64,000 bases of DNA from Heterodera schachtii (taxonomy: Eukaryota; Nematoda; Chromadorea; Rhabditida; Heteroderidae): positions 951,549-1,015,548 of the forward strand of contig SIJG01000053.1 in the NCBI GenBank assembly GCA_023374025.1, in the 5' to 3' direction. The notes below the pieces were generated by a model. It was given only the letters and a program-made list of their open reading frames with translations, searched no databases and had not been told where the DNA came from. This document shows, one piece after another, positions 35,716-47,000 of this stretch. Numbering within the stretch: the stretch's first letter is position 1; each line of letters opens with the position of its first letter. The position numbers and the translations under genes were made by a program.

Positions 35716-36293
35716 TAATTAATATTCATTAACAAAGGTTTCATAAATTAAATTAGGGGAAAAGGAATCTAATCTTTCCTATTCGCCCGTAAAGGGGGCC
35801 AAATGGGGAAAACTTCTTAGCATGGAGCGGCTCAAATAGAGAGAGGGGGGGGGCATGAGGGGGAAAAATTTTGCTTTTTGAAGAATTTGCCTAATTTCGG
35901 GCCAAATTTTGCTAAAAATGCAAAAATTGGTCAAGTGGAATTTTGAAGCCCGCCGAGGTGAAGTGTTTTTAATGAAATTTGTTAAGGAAATAACCTTTTA
36001 AATTTTCTTTTCATAATAAAGTTTTTTAGAGTCGCCCGTCGCTGCGAAAAGGAAGGGTTTTTGAATTTAAATTTAATTCCATTTCATTTGCCAACTTAAA
36101 AAATCCAAAATTTGGTAGTTAAAATTTTTTTTTTTTGTTAAAATCTCATTAAAATTTCGAATTGACACTAACTCTCCTCCCTTCCCCAGAAATCCAATTT
36201 AAATAAGCTGTCACTCTTCTAAAATTATGACTCCAGAGCATAGTATCATCCCCAAAAATTCTTTAAAAATTTGAGTTTTTTAATAAATAAGAA
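35716..36293. other. Intergenic spacer
   Basis: No gene was recognised. A G homopolymer lies at about 35844-35851. Confidence 0.4.
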
Positions 36294-37615
36294 TTAACGA
36301 AAATTCTCCCCCTCGTCCTTTGATTTCCTCCACCTTTTCATACGTCGGTGACCACCTCCTTCGGCTCGGCTGTTATTGCTGCGCGACCTTTTCCTGTTCG
36401 CTTTACGCTCGTGTGACTTAGAACGCGACCGACGATGGCGGCGCTGCCCTCCTCCGCTGGTTGCCGACATCGGACTGCGACTGGACACCGTCCGTTCGGG
36501 CGTAACTTCATCGCGCAATTTCAACTGAAACGAATGATACAAACCTTTCCAAAATATAATAAATCCAAGCATTTCTCCACATAATACTAATTGTAAGATT
36601 AAATACCTTCAATTCCGCCAAAGTGGCAGTGATTTTTGCATATCCGAGGTGTTGTCTCCCCTGCATGTGGTCATCAATGCTTAATTCAAAATAATTACAA
36701 TATAAACAAAATGAGGTTTTTTTTACCGCTGCTGAACATCGCCAATGATCAAAAAACTTCCGCACACTTCGCACACGCGCATCGGTTTCGGCGCGTTCGG
36801 GTCTTTGTAGCCGGCCTGGTAAACCTCGCGTTGTCTCGCTTCCGGGTCAAGCAACTGAACATTTGTTCAAAGGCATGAAATTTCAGCGTAAATTTTATGG
36901 GAGGAATAAAATTAATAAACGCACGCACTTTCCGGACGTTCTCCAACTCCGCGTTGACTTCCTCCGCCCGTTTCACATATTTCTGAGATTTGTCCAAGTC
37001 GCCACGACTGCCCGCCCTTTCCGCCACTTCCACAAATTCGCTCATTTCGCGCTCCAATCGTTGCGCCTTCTCCTCCAACTGTTTTTTCGTTATCTCATCC
37101 ATGTTCTGACAATGAATGGAATAACCAAATGGGAAGTGGCTTTTTAAATTTTTTGGTGATCTTTCCCTTATTTACAACCTGTGCCCCCTGGGTGAGTGCC
37201 AAACGCTCTTTGTGCCGCTCAATTCGTCTCATCATATCGTCATGAATGCGCCGCAAAAAATAATAAAACTGACGTTCATATCCCAGCTTTTCAAAATGTT
37301 CGCTCTTTCGATAGGCAATACGCAAATTCTCGTCATGAACATAGCGACAGGCGCCTGAAAATCTCTGTCTTTAAAAACTCTTTTATGCGACAAAACAGTT
37401 AAAAACCTAAATCCGCTTTGGTATTGACAAATTCATCATGAGGGCAGAAACCAGCAAGAAAAAATTTACAGACATCGTTGTCCTAAATGTCGAAGTTTCG
37501 GCAAAAATGACAAAAAAGACAAAACCCGAAAATTCAGGTCCAAATTCTTGTCTTCATTTCGGCCCGGCCCCATCAATTCATTTAGCATTGCCGCGATTTG
37601 GTCTTTCGCCGTCAT
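36294..37615 (-). CDS. LUC7-like U1 snRNP-associated splicing factor
   Basis: LUC7 proteins bind U1 snRNP and help select 5' splice sites. The first exon starts at 37615 (MTAKDQIAAMLNELMGPGRN). The CCCH-like finger follows: DNDVCKFFLAGFCPHDEFVN, TKADL, then CRYVHDENL. Next are LGYERQFYYFLRRIHDDM, the coiled coil ITKKQLEEKAQRLEREM and KSQKYVKRAEEVNAEL, and the second finger MRVCEVCGSFLIIGD with HMQGRQHLGYAKI. The last exon is an Arg/Ser/Lys-rich tail (RRHRRSRSKSHERKANRKRS) ending at 36294. Finger spacing and order match the LUC7L/LUC7L3 family; which paralogue is not decided. About six exons, with introns after residues near 37523, 37352, 37180, 36925 and 36610. Confidence 0.92.
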
Positions 37616-37678
37616 TTGGACAAATTATTCGTATTACGACAAAATAAAATTACAGCAGAACTTAATTAGTCTAATTAG

Positions 37679-37821
37679 TAGAGATCGGATCGGTTCGGTT
37701 TTTTTCGGTTTCGGTTTTTGACCGAAAAAAACCGACCGAGAAATTTTTGAGTTTTTCGGTTTCGGTTTTTTTTCGGTTTTTATACCGAAACCGACCGACC
37801 GACCCTCCTGTCCGGTCTCTA
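37679..37821. mobile_element. hAT-like MITE, 143 bp, 8-bp TSD
   Basis: Flanked by the exact direct repeat CTAATTAG (37671-37678 and 37822-37829). The ends are TAGAGATCGGA and the near-mirror CCGGTCTCTA. The interior is a run of TTTCGGTTTCGG and CCGAAACCGACC, so almost the whole element is self-complementary. The termini are very similar to those of the larger element at 55574-57145. Confidence 0.87.
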
Positions 37822-37886
37822 CTAATTAGCTTTTTTCAATGTGTGATCGGAGAAAAATATTTTGTTTTCTAACAAATTGTAAAAAC

Positions 37887-38613
37887 ACTATGGGTCAACT
37901 CCACTGTGCAAAAAAAGCTTAGTACTATCTCGTCGTTTCTCTTTTTCTTTGTAATTTATCTCACTTTCGCATACTATCTCTTCATTTTTTAATTGAAAAA
38001 ACAGAATTCAATCTGATGCTAATATCTTTTCTTCAATGCTACCAATCCTTTTCAAACTTTGCCTATCGATAAAGAAAAAAATTCTACATAGTTTAATACT
38101 GATTTTATTAGTATTATGCTAAAAATAAAAAAGTTATTAGATTAGACTGAAAACTTGTTTATTTTCCTCTCCTTTTTGAGTACTATTTTCATGTCTCTAA
38201 CACATTAAAAACACGAAATTTGCAAATGCTACTATTTTAATTTTAGAGATCCAAAATCACTTTAAACTTTTAAAATCAATAGAAAAATTATTTTTTAGCA
38301 TTTTGATTAGAAACAGCGGCCTAGGACTTGAGTTATAGCATGATGAAAATTTGAAACTCTCACAACTTTTTTCGGAGATTTCAAATTGCTTAGCATTCGC
38401 TTAGAAAAAGATTCTCCTTTTTAAAAAATTTTTTTAAATATCAAATTTGTTCGGTTTTGTTGGGAATGAAGCGAGTTATGGCAGATCGAAATAAAAAAAA
38501 TACAAAAAAGGCATTTACCAGTGTAAATTTTTGAATTAGCGCGTAAATAATTAAGCCAATTCGTTATTTGGCGTTATGATTAATTTTGTCTAACACTGGG
38601 CTTGACCCATAGT
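37887..38613. mobile_element. Short inverted-terminal element, ACTATGGGTCAA ends
   Basis: ACTATGGGTCAA at 37887 is mirrored exactly by TTGACCCATAGT ending at 38613. The flanks are GTAAAAAC and GCAAAAAC, an imperfect 8-bp target duplication. The interior is AT-rich without coding capacity. The same terminus (ACTATGGGTCAAGCCCAG) marks the left end of the element at 23030, and the right end here (ACACTGGGCTTGACCC) matches the sequence near 25710. Confidence 0.7.
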
Positions 38614-38750
38614 GCAAAAACTAACCATTTAAAAAAGTTAAAAAAAGAATATGATTTTCTTTCCTGTTTGTTACTTTTTTTGTTTTCGTTGTTGTCAATT
38701 ACATATCATTGATATTAAAATTCTCTTTTTGTTTAGCAATAAAATTATCC

Positions 38751-40830
38751 ATGCGATCACTGCAGAAATCACCATATTATTGCAGACAATTTGGGTTGGT
38801 TCAGCGATTTGGACGGCAAAAGGAATATCGAAGAGATTTTGGCAGCGAAAGGGGAGGCGATCAAAAGGGGGACGGCGGTGTTGGAGATGGAAGTGCCAGC
38901 GGAGGAGGAGGGGGACAACGGCAAATTGATAAGGGTTCGAATTTTTTTTTTTTTAAATAACCCTTGTTGATTCTGTTGCGAGTATGAAATTCAATTAAAT
39001 GATGAATGGCTTATATTCTGTAAGGACGATAGAGAGGTTCGAATTCTATCCACCTACGTAAAAAACAATAAATAAGAGTACTAAATTTAAGTTTACATTT
39101 TACGTTATTCGAGAATGTTTCAATTTTAGTGGCCACAACGCTGGAGATGGACAAAATTCGAGCGCGAGGGTTTGTTTAATAACCCATTTTTTTAACGATT
39201 GACTTTAATATCATTTTTTTCTTTTGAGTCTTTAGCTTTCTGAAGTTTACCTACAATTACGACCCATTGCTGGACATTGGAAGGAAAGTCGAGTCAATTG
39301 CGCAACAATGTGGCATTGAAATGGACCAATCGGATTGGCGCATGACGGAATTGGCGGATTTTGACAAGAAAGAACAAGTAAACATTGTTTACCTGCAATT
39401 TTTTGACTAAGGGTTTTCATTTTTGTACAGTTTCTGCTTAGTATTGGCAAACAATGCGCTCACTTTGTGCCAAATTCGAAGTTGCACAAAATGAAGACAA
39501 TTGGCGATGTCTTGCAGTTTTATGAAACGCCGATTAGAAACATTACCAAATATGCGGAAATGGCGCGGAGTTGTGGCGATCAAATGCCCAAAAACTTGGC
39601 TATAATGGGTAAAAACAATTTTTTAAAATTAATTTCCTATTGATAAAAGGCAGGATGAACTGTGGTGCATACACCCTTGTAGGGAAATAAGACGCCCCGG
39701 ATTAATTTTTGAAATTTTCTTTTAACATCGAAATTCAGCCACCTAATTCGAACTTTTTAGAACACCAACGCCGTTTTCATCCCAACGACAAAACAGCACC
39801 ACATGGAGGCGAGTTGCAGCACTTATGTTCTCATTCATTTAATTCAAAATCCGAATTTAATCATTCACACACCGTTTCAATTTTGGCCTCCCAGTTCCAA
39901 AAAGATTTGCATGTGTGGCGAAGTGGTTTTTGTAAGATAGTGAAGGGACAAAGGGAGGAGGTTCGAGTCCGTTGTGCAACATGAATATTTTTATTTATTT
40001 TTGTCCAAAATATTAAAAAATGAAGATTTTTGGGAATTATTTTTGAACGTTTTTCCCAACCAAATAGGAATCTTGGTATCATTCGAAAGGTCTCGACAAG
40101 GATAAGCTTTTTCTAAGCAAATGCTGAGCAATTCAATGAGTTAGAAAAAAGATATGAGCGTTTGAAAATTTGTTTTTTGAATAACTTTTTAGAACAACAT
40201 TTAAGCTATAAAAACAAACAGAGAAATCGATGCAGAAAATTTTTCTCTATCGATATGCAAAATATGAAGAAATTCTGTAAGGCGGAAAAAAAGTTCTATA
40301 GAGCGAAGTGAATGTTGTTTTTCCTAATAATAAAAATATTAGATAGTACGCCAAAAGGAGACAAAAAATTAGAGAAAAAAAGATAATGTTTTTCTCTGGC
40401 ACTCTCTATTTATTGGTACACAACTCGTTTTTTGAAACGGTGTGTTCATATATTGTGTATACAGGATTTGCTATTTTGATATATAAATTACATTTCAGGA
40501 ATAACTGCATTTCCTGGCGAAGGTGGTAAAGTGCTAGGCTTACGTAACAAACGGCTGTTACGCGAATACAGGCAAAATTTAAAAAAATATAATTCAAAAA
40601 ATTGACATTAAAACATTTTTTGCTATAGGCCTAAGAAGCATTGGTACGAATTTGAGGATGTTGTGTTTGACTACGACGTGAATTGTTCAAAGGGTGGGAA
40701 ATATTCGACTCGATTCCTGATTAAAATGATTCCGCATTGTTTAGGAATGCCATGGGATCCGGAAGTGGCCAAACGAATGGACAGTTATACGGAAGTGAAA
40801 TTTGTCAAGGACCACCTCAAAAAATATTGA
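38751..40830 (+). CDS. mrpl-50: Mitochondrial ribosomal protein mL50 (MRPL50)
   Basis: Part of the large subunit of the mitochondrial ribosome. The first exon (38751-~38934) starts [20 protein letters not shown], an Arg-rich, acid-free leader typical of mitochondrial import, followed by a Gly-rich stretch. Then come [34 protein letters not shown] and the diagnostic core [20 protein letters not shown] followed by [20 protein letters not shown], which matches the HxVPNSxLHxM...DVLxFYxxPI pattern of mL50. The exon at about 39761-39812 ([15 protein letters not shown]) splices over a large 816-bp intron (39813-40628) to [17 protein letters not shown], and the last exon ends [11 protein letters not shown]. 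The intron holds tRNA-like sequences. Confidence 0.88.
39905..39985 (+). repeat. tRNA-like (SINE head or tRNA pseudogene) in mrpl-50 intron
   Basis: GTGGCGAAGTGGTTTTTGTAAG resembles a pol III A box, and GAGGTTCGAGTCC 40 bases on is a good B box. The ends TTGCATG and TGTGCAA pair imperfectly (5 of 7). The anticodon and T arms are not convincing, so I regard it as a tRNA-derived repeat or pseudogene. Confidence 0.4.
40503..40566 (+). repeat. Second tRNA-like fragment in mrpl-50 intron
   Basis: TGGCGAAGGTGGTAAAGTGC resembles an A box, and the following ACGCGAATAC is a degraded B box. No complete fold was found. Confidence 0.3.
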
Positions 40831-41055
40831 TTCCCTTTAATTTTTGACATTTGTAATGTTTTAAATTTTGTTTCGAAAGTAAAATTACAAATTAAATTTA
40901 AAAACAAATTGTTTTAGCATTTTGTTCATAAAATGCAATGTTATTTTTACATTTTAACCGACCGTTGAAATTCAATTTGTTTTAAAACGCGAAAATTTTT
41001 TTAAAATTTTATTTAAGAATTTTAATCTCATTGTTTATCTGCCTTAAAAACGAAT

Positions 41056-43653
41056 ATGGGCGCACTTTTTTCACGCTTTTTCTACGGTGCCATCGAATAT
41101 TTGCCCAAATCGGTGGGAGGAAATAACCAGCAAATCCAACCGCACGAAGAGGAGCCGTGTTGCTCCAATTCAGCAGGTGCTTTCTTTTAAATTTAATGAC
41201 ATTTATTTCGTTTATAATTATTCTTTTTGGTTTAAGAGAATTCCGTCCTTCCAACTGATGCCAATGTCTGCGATGGTGTCGCTGCAACGCACCAATCCGA
41301 CGATGAAATTTCACCGCCCAAATGCGAAACACCACGCAAAGTTTTATCTTGTTTTTTCAATTGGAAAATTTGAATTTTGCCAGGTTTTTCGTAAGGATGG
41401 CGTCAAAATTTTCGCTGCCTTTGTGCCCGATTCGCCTGATCGCTACGCATTTTCTGAGTTTTCTGAACTGAAAACCTTTTTAAGCTCGCCAATTGGCAAA
41501 AAAAGAGGTCAGACTCATTGTACAATATAATTTAATGCTACGTATGAAATAAATTAAATATTTTTCTTTTCAACTTCTATTTTTCTTGGCTTTTTGTTGT
41601 AATATCTGCTGAAGTTTCAAGGCACTCGGTTCAAGCAGTGTCAGGACGAACAGGCGGTGGACTCCTTTTACGATGAGCAGCGACTGTTGTTGTCGAACAG
41701 CATGTAAGGAACGAACCGGGGGGGGGGGGGGAATGGGGCACCAAAAAGCGGCACTATTTGTGCGGTTGATTTTCTCTGGAAAATTCTCTAAAAACAATTT
41801 TTCATAAAGAAAATGATGGACTTTAACGATTTTGTAAAGTAAAAATATTTTAAAACAAATCTTTTGTTCTTTTTACCTTTGTAGGAATGGAAGCAGTGAG
41901 TCAACGGATGAGCAGTTGGACGCCTCCATCAACAGCAGCCGAAGCAGCACAGCGAGCAGAAGCAGTTCGATCAGCGCCGAACCCGAATTGCCTTATAAGG
42001 CATCACTTTTCCATTAGGGGAACATTTGTTACTTTTCTGGCTTATATTTAAACTGTTCATATTTTTTTCTGTTCTAAATACCTAATTCTAAAAAGCAGTC
42101 ATTTTTAAGACATAAATTTAGGAGATTCCGGCGCGTCGACTTACGGAATTTCGAGTTGCCATTGAAAAGGGCGACGCGGCAAAGTTTGACGAATTGTTGC
42201 GCGAGAGTCCACGCTTTCTCGTCAACACATCCAACGATTTGGTGGGAAGCAGTCCATACATGAAAAAGGGGGGTGGGTCAGCCGAAATTTTTGCGAAGAG
42301 GTCCCGGCCATGTAAATCGACGTTTTTTTTGCTTTTCAAAAGCACTTTTTTTGCGGTACGCTTTTTTCAAGAAAATTTCGCGAACAGGGGGCCGGCGGTG
42401 CCGATAGGCGCCGCCGCGGGAAAATTTTGAAAATTTTAGTGCTATTGGCAGATTTTGTCTAAAAAAAAGACCAAATTTTGGGTTAATTTTTAAGAAAAAA
42501 AAATAGTTTTTTTTGGTAGGGGCCGGCGGTGCCGATAGGCGCCGCCGGGGAAAATTTTTAAGGAAAATAGCCAATTTTTAAGAAATTTTCCTCTTTCCCC
42601 TTCGCTTCGACCTCCCCCCCCCCCTTCGCCGGCGCCCCCCCCCCCCCTCTTTTACACCGGCCCCCCCTCGATGCGAAGGGGTCCTCCATTTTGGGGCACT
42701 TTGCGGGCGAAGGGGGGGGGGGGGTCGACCCCCCCCCCCCTTTTTCATGTATGAAGCAGTCAAAATTATGGAGTGAATTATCTTGAAATTGATAATTTAG
42801 CCCACAATTTTGCACATTGGCATGCGCTGCAATGCCATGCACACCGCCTGCCGTTCCTCAAATGTTCACGCTGTACTCCAAAACATTGCCATTAAAAAAT
42901 TTAGATGTTTGACTTTGAATATTTATTATGTTTGTTTTGCAGGTCCGGCAAATGTTGGCCCTTGTTCAAAGTGGCGAATGGTTGCGCGATGCGTATGGGA
43001 CGGATGCATGTGTTAAGGTGGGAGAGGCGGGCGATGTGAATTGAATTTGCATGTTTTATTCTCACAAAAGGAACGCAGTGACAATTTGTTGGACGCTCTG
43101 CTGAATACGCCAGACAAAATTGAGGTGGACCAATTTTTATATAACAAATTTATTATATTTGGTGTATTTACAAACCCATCAAAAAATTGAATTTTAGATC
43201 GATTCCGTGTTATAAATTATCATAAAAAATGCTCATAAAATTAAGAACAACACGCCGTTGCACTACGCATGTCGACAATTGTGCGAGCCCATCTTTAGAG
43301 AATTGATTGGACACGAACAGTGCCATCGAAGTCCGGTGAACAGGTGGCCAAATGAGGGCAAAGGACTTGTGTATATTCCTTTTTAGTCACAACGAGCGGC
43401 CCATCGACGTGTTGGGACGGGGGACGCGAGGCAGCGGCGGTGCGGGTCGGCAAGAGAACAAAAAGGTGTCCGGAAGGGGTTTCTGACTGTTTCAGCATCG
43501 AAATCCCATCCCGAATAGGTCTTTGATCGGATGTACGTTGCGCTGGAGGGCAGTCTGCCGTCGATTGTTGCACATCGCCGCCGGCGTTCGCCCCTCTTCC
43601 GGCAACGGCCCGAACAACAAATTATGCATAATGCTGCTATTGACACGGCATAA
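41056..43653 (+). CDS. ANKLE2/LEM-4-like ankyrin-repeat protein
   Basis: ANKLE2 homologues (C. elegans LEM-4L) control BAF dephosphorylation and nuclear envelope reassembly after mitosis. The start MGALFSRFFYG has a Gly at 2 and Ser at 6, compatible with N-myristoylation. A region DGVKIFAAFVPDSPDRYAFS followed by GSRFKQCQDEQAVDSFYDEQ resembles the family's RNase H1-like/viroplasmin-type segment. A Ser-rich stretch leads to EFRVAIEKGDAAKFDELLRE and SPRFLVNTSNDL. Ankyrin segments are PTILHIGMRCNAMHTACRSS, RQMLALVQSGEWLRDAYG, NLLDALLNTPDKIE and NNTPLHYACRQLCEPIFREL. The C-terminus is SHNERPIDVLGRG, MYVALEGSLPSIVAHRRRR and ends IMHNAAIDTA. A LEM domain was not seen. A hAT-like element lies in the intron at 42240-42799. 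Confidence 0.8.
42255..42753. mobile_element. Element with 8-bp TSD inside ankle2 intron, 499 bp
   Basis: CATACATGAAAAAGGGG at 42255 is mirrored by CCCCTTTTTCATGTATG ending at 42753. Both ends are flanked by AAGCAGTC (42247-42254 and 42754-42761). The interior holds the GGCGGTGCCGATAGGCGCCG box twice and long G/C homopolymers (for example 42711-42723 and 42731-42740). It has no ORF. The 8-bp duplication suggests the hAT superfamily; the box links it to the element at 23216. Confidence 0.85.
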
Positions 43654-44073
43654 TTGGCGATGGATGGAACTGCTGGTCGACCACTCCGATGAACAACAAA
43701 ATTTGTACACATTATATTTTCATGCTGCTTATGCTTTGATTGAATTTTGTTTCCCAGCCACCAAATCTCATCTAATGGTCAGACATTTGGCAAAACATTT
43801 TACTTTTTTGAGTTTGTGCCGGAATTGTCGAATTTTATTCTTTCTCCAAACATTACAAATATATGCATCTTTAAAAAAATTCATCCGCCAAAAATATTAC
43901 ACGAATTTGCTTATGATTCTGCCTTTATTTTATTTCAATCACATTTTTCTTTTCTTTTTTGTGCAAATAAAATTAGTGTAAAATCATCTTAACTTTAAAA
44001 CGGTTCAAAAATGTTTAAATACGTTGCCTTTTTTCTTTTATTTTTTTTCATTTATTCTTACAATTACGAAGGA
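43654..44073. other. Intergenic spacer, candidate intra-operon gap
   Basis: This 420-bp AT-rich spacer lies between two same-strand genes. T-rich tracts with AG dinucleotides occur before the next ATG and could serve as a trans-splice acceptor. No gene was recognised. Confidence 0.4.
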
Positions 44074-47000
44074 ATGACTGTCGTTACGCGTTCGAAACAC
44101 ATTCATGCGCCCGGTGTTCTGAGTCTAGCAATCGATCAGAGCGGAAGCGACGCTCAAACCGTGGGTTCTGTTTCATAAAAACAAGCAATTGGGGTGAATT
44201 CTCATACTCATGACATAATAGGTATCATTAATTAAATCCTAACGTCAGCAGTAGATTTTTAAAATGTGTTAGAGACGTGAAAATAGTAAGGGAAACGGAT
44301 AGGAAAAGAAGTTAAAATTTTTATAATTCCATGACTTTCTAGCAACCCTTAATTTGCTCTTAAAAACTTAGAAACTCTCGGTGTGCATTCAATTTATTGG
44401 TTCATCTCATCTTTTTTGGGACGGGGTGGTTAAATAATGATGTTTAGTAGGACAATATTTATGATACGACCCAATAATGTCGGCAATTATTCTGTCCTTT
44501 GCTATCCCTCCCCATTTCACTCAACTTAAGTATTTGCAGGTGTTCTGCTGCAGTTCCGATGAAACGCTCGGCTTATGGACGTGTGCCGGGGCTGGCGCGT
44601 TGGAAGTGGACATTCGCAACACGGCCAACAATTGTCGCGGAGTCTTAGCAGTTTTTGTCAGTGTTCTTCTCCTTTTTGCTGCCTAATCGATCAATTTTGC
44701 CTAATATTTGCCTCTTTTGGTCAGGGCGAGGACATTTATGTTGCGGAGCAGGGCCAAGACGTGATCACCGGCAACGACCAACACGTGGTGGTCAAGTACG
44801 GGTTGGCCGCCTTTCTGTCCTCGTCCCCGTTGCTGATGTTTTCTCTGGAACTGACCGCGTTGGCCTGTGACGGCACCCATCTGATCGCCGGGTCGAGGTC
44901 ACTCATTTCAAAAATGGCATTGACCCAATTTCTGACCGATCTCAACGGGATGGGCCCATGGATTTTTTGTTTTATGGTCTCCAATTAATCAAGAACATCC
45001 CGATAATATATTTGGTTTATGGCTATTTTTTATTTGGTTGAATACCACTTGGGTAACTCTTTTTGGTTTTATTTGGATGACTACGACGGTCACGGAATTT
45101 AGGATTTTGGAGGGATTTGGCTACCTGTGATTAGCTGCTTATGTTTAAACTTTAAAACGTATACGCTCTTTCAGCGATTTCACCGTCAAATGTTGCTCAT
45201 TGGGAAGCGGCGGAGAGACCAACTTTGACCGATACGAATGCGACGGTTTGTTTCGTATCTGTAATAATTATTTTTCCATGCATCACCCCCCCCCCCCCCC
45301 GCATCGTTTTACTCCTGAAAAAAGCTCCAAAAACTTTTAGGTCAAACATGAAGAAGTCCATAAAAATGGTTTTTAATTCAGCTGATTGTGGGTTTTTTTT
45401 TGGTCGGAACAACGACTCGAGGGGAGGGGATGAATTAGTCTTATTTTTCAATTCTTCTTTAGCTGCCATTGTTAACCTTTCAATTTCGCCCAATGGCGCC
45501 TATTTTGCTGTGTCAACCGCCGATGGTTATGTCGAGGTAATTGGGAATAGAAAAACTGAACATCCCATTCTCTGAGTCACTTGTTATTAGAAGTGGTTAA
45601 AATATAAATAAAAAGTTTATAGACTTTACGGGCTATTAAAAAGCAGTCTTCCGAAATTCAAAACGAATTTCCCGAGTTTTCATTCCTTTCATTGTCAGAT
45701 CCGTCCAGTGGTGAAACCGTCCGGGACGGCCGGAAAAAGGCCGCTGTTCCGTCAACGCGTGGTGAATCAGCAATTTTCAGACATAAAGTCAGTCCTAAAT
45801 TGACTCCAAGTCTTTTATTGGAATCAAATTCACCCCCTAAATTTCAGTTCCGATTGTCCCCGAATGCAATGTCTTTGGCATTGGGACGAAGCCCCCGTCA
45901 GTGCTGTTTCTGCTTCGTCTTCTGCTGCCCTTCATCGTTTGCTTTTCATTGCGGGAAAAGGCGGCGTTTTTGTGCTGGACAGTGACAGTTGGGAGCAGCG
46001 GACACTGCTCACCCACGCCGAATTGGCTTATGTCAGAGCGAAATTTTTAAACAGATGCATTTAAATTAAAACGAAATGCTGCAATATATTGCCAAATTAG
46101 GCCAGAATCAAACCAAATAATTTTTGTTTTCCGTATTCAGGACACTTTTTCCGTCTTGGCCATTTGTCCTTCTTCCGCCGGTCATTCTCTGCTCGCTGCC
46201 GCCACTCTTCGCGGTGCGTTGGCCCTTTGGCGACTCCCCGCCGACGGCTGTCGCAGTGCCGCCCAATTTTTGGCCATTCACTCGCAAATCTCAGCCAATT
46301 TGGGCACAATCACTTCCATTTTGTTTAGGCCAAAGTCAGAATTAGGCAGTAATTTTGATCGACAGATAATACTAAATTCGAACCGTCCTCCGACTTTTTC
46401 CTCGTTTAGTCCGCAAGGGAATTGCGTCGATGAGGAAAATGCTGTAATTTTGGCCGCCTTCTCCGAGGTATTACTGGTATTTCCAATTAATTTTTTGGAT
46501 TTTGTTTCAATTTTTAGGGTTACATTTGCTCCGTCACCGATGTCGCGCAGTCCGCCGATTCGGCACATTCATCAGCAAAAAACAAAACATCGGCAGCTTT
46601 TGTTGTTGACGACGAAGCGATCGAAATTGACGAAGAGGCGACAGCGGTGAGGGCGCCGCCAAAAATTGTGTTAAGCGACGACGAAGGCGACGGCGCTGGT
46701 GCCGATTCGGTGATAGCCGAAAACGACGGTAGGAAAATGGCAATTTGCTTCAACACTGAACTGCAATTTCAGACCTGGACACGGATCTTGGGTTGATCAA
46801 AGTCTGTAATTGAAATTAGTCCTAATTTCTCCTTAACCTCCGTTTAGTCTCAATGCGGTTTTGACCAATTTGGTCAATTCGTCGGCCATTCGTCCTCCCT
46901 TGCCGCTGGCGGGGAGTCGTCGCTGAATGCCGAGGGACGACGCTTTGGGGCCGGCATTCCGTCCGCTTACCGTCAGATGCCATCCGCGGTATTAAATGGG

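Noticed and set aside
35477..35722. Plus-strand hydrophobic frame suggesting a small membrane protein
   Set aside because: The Val/Ile content comes from the antisense of Thr/Ala codons in the minus-strand frame; neither is certain, but the minus frame is longer and has a more balanced second half.
39905..39985. A functional tRNA gene
   Set aside because: A and B boxes are plausible but stems do not close, so it is reported only as a tRNA-like repeat.
42558..42842. Gly/Pro-rich minus-strand frame MHGIAAHANVQNC
   Set aside because: It reads through poly-G/C runs of a mobile element and the antisense of an ankyrin exon.
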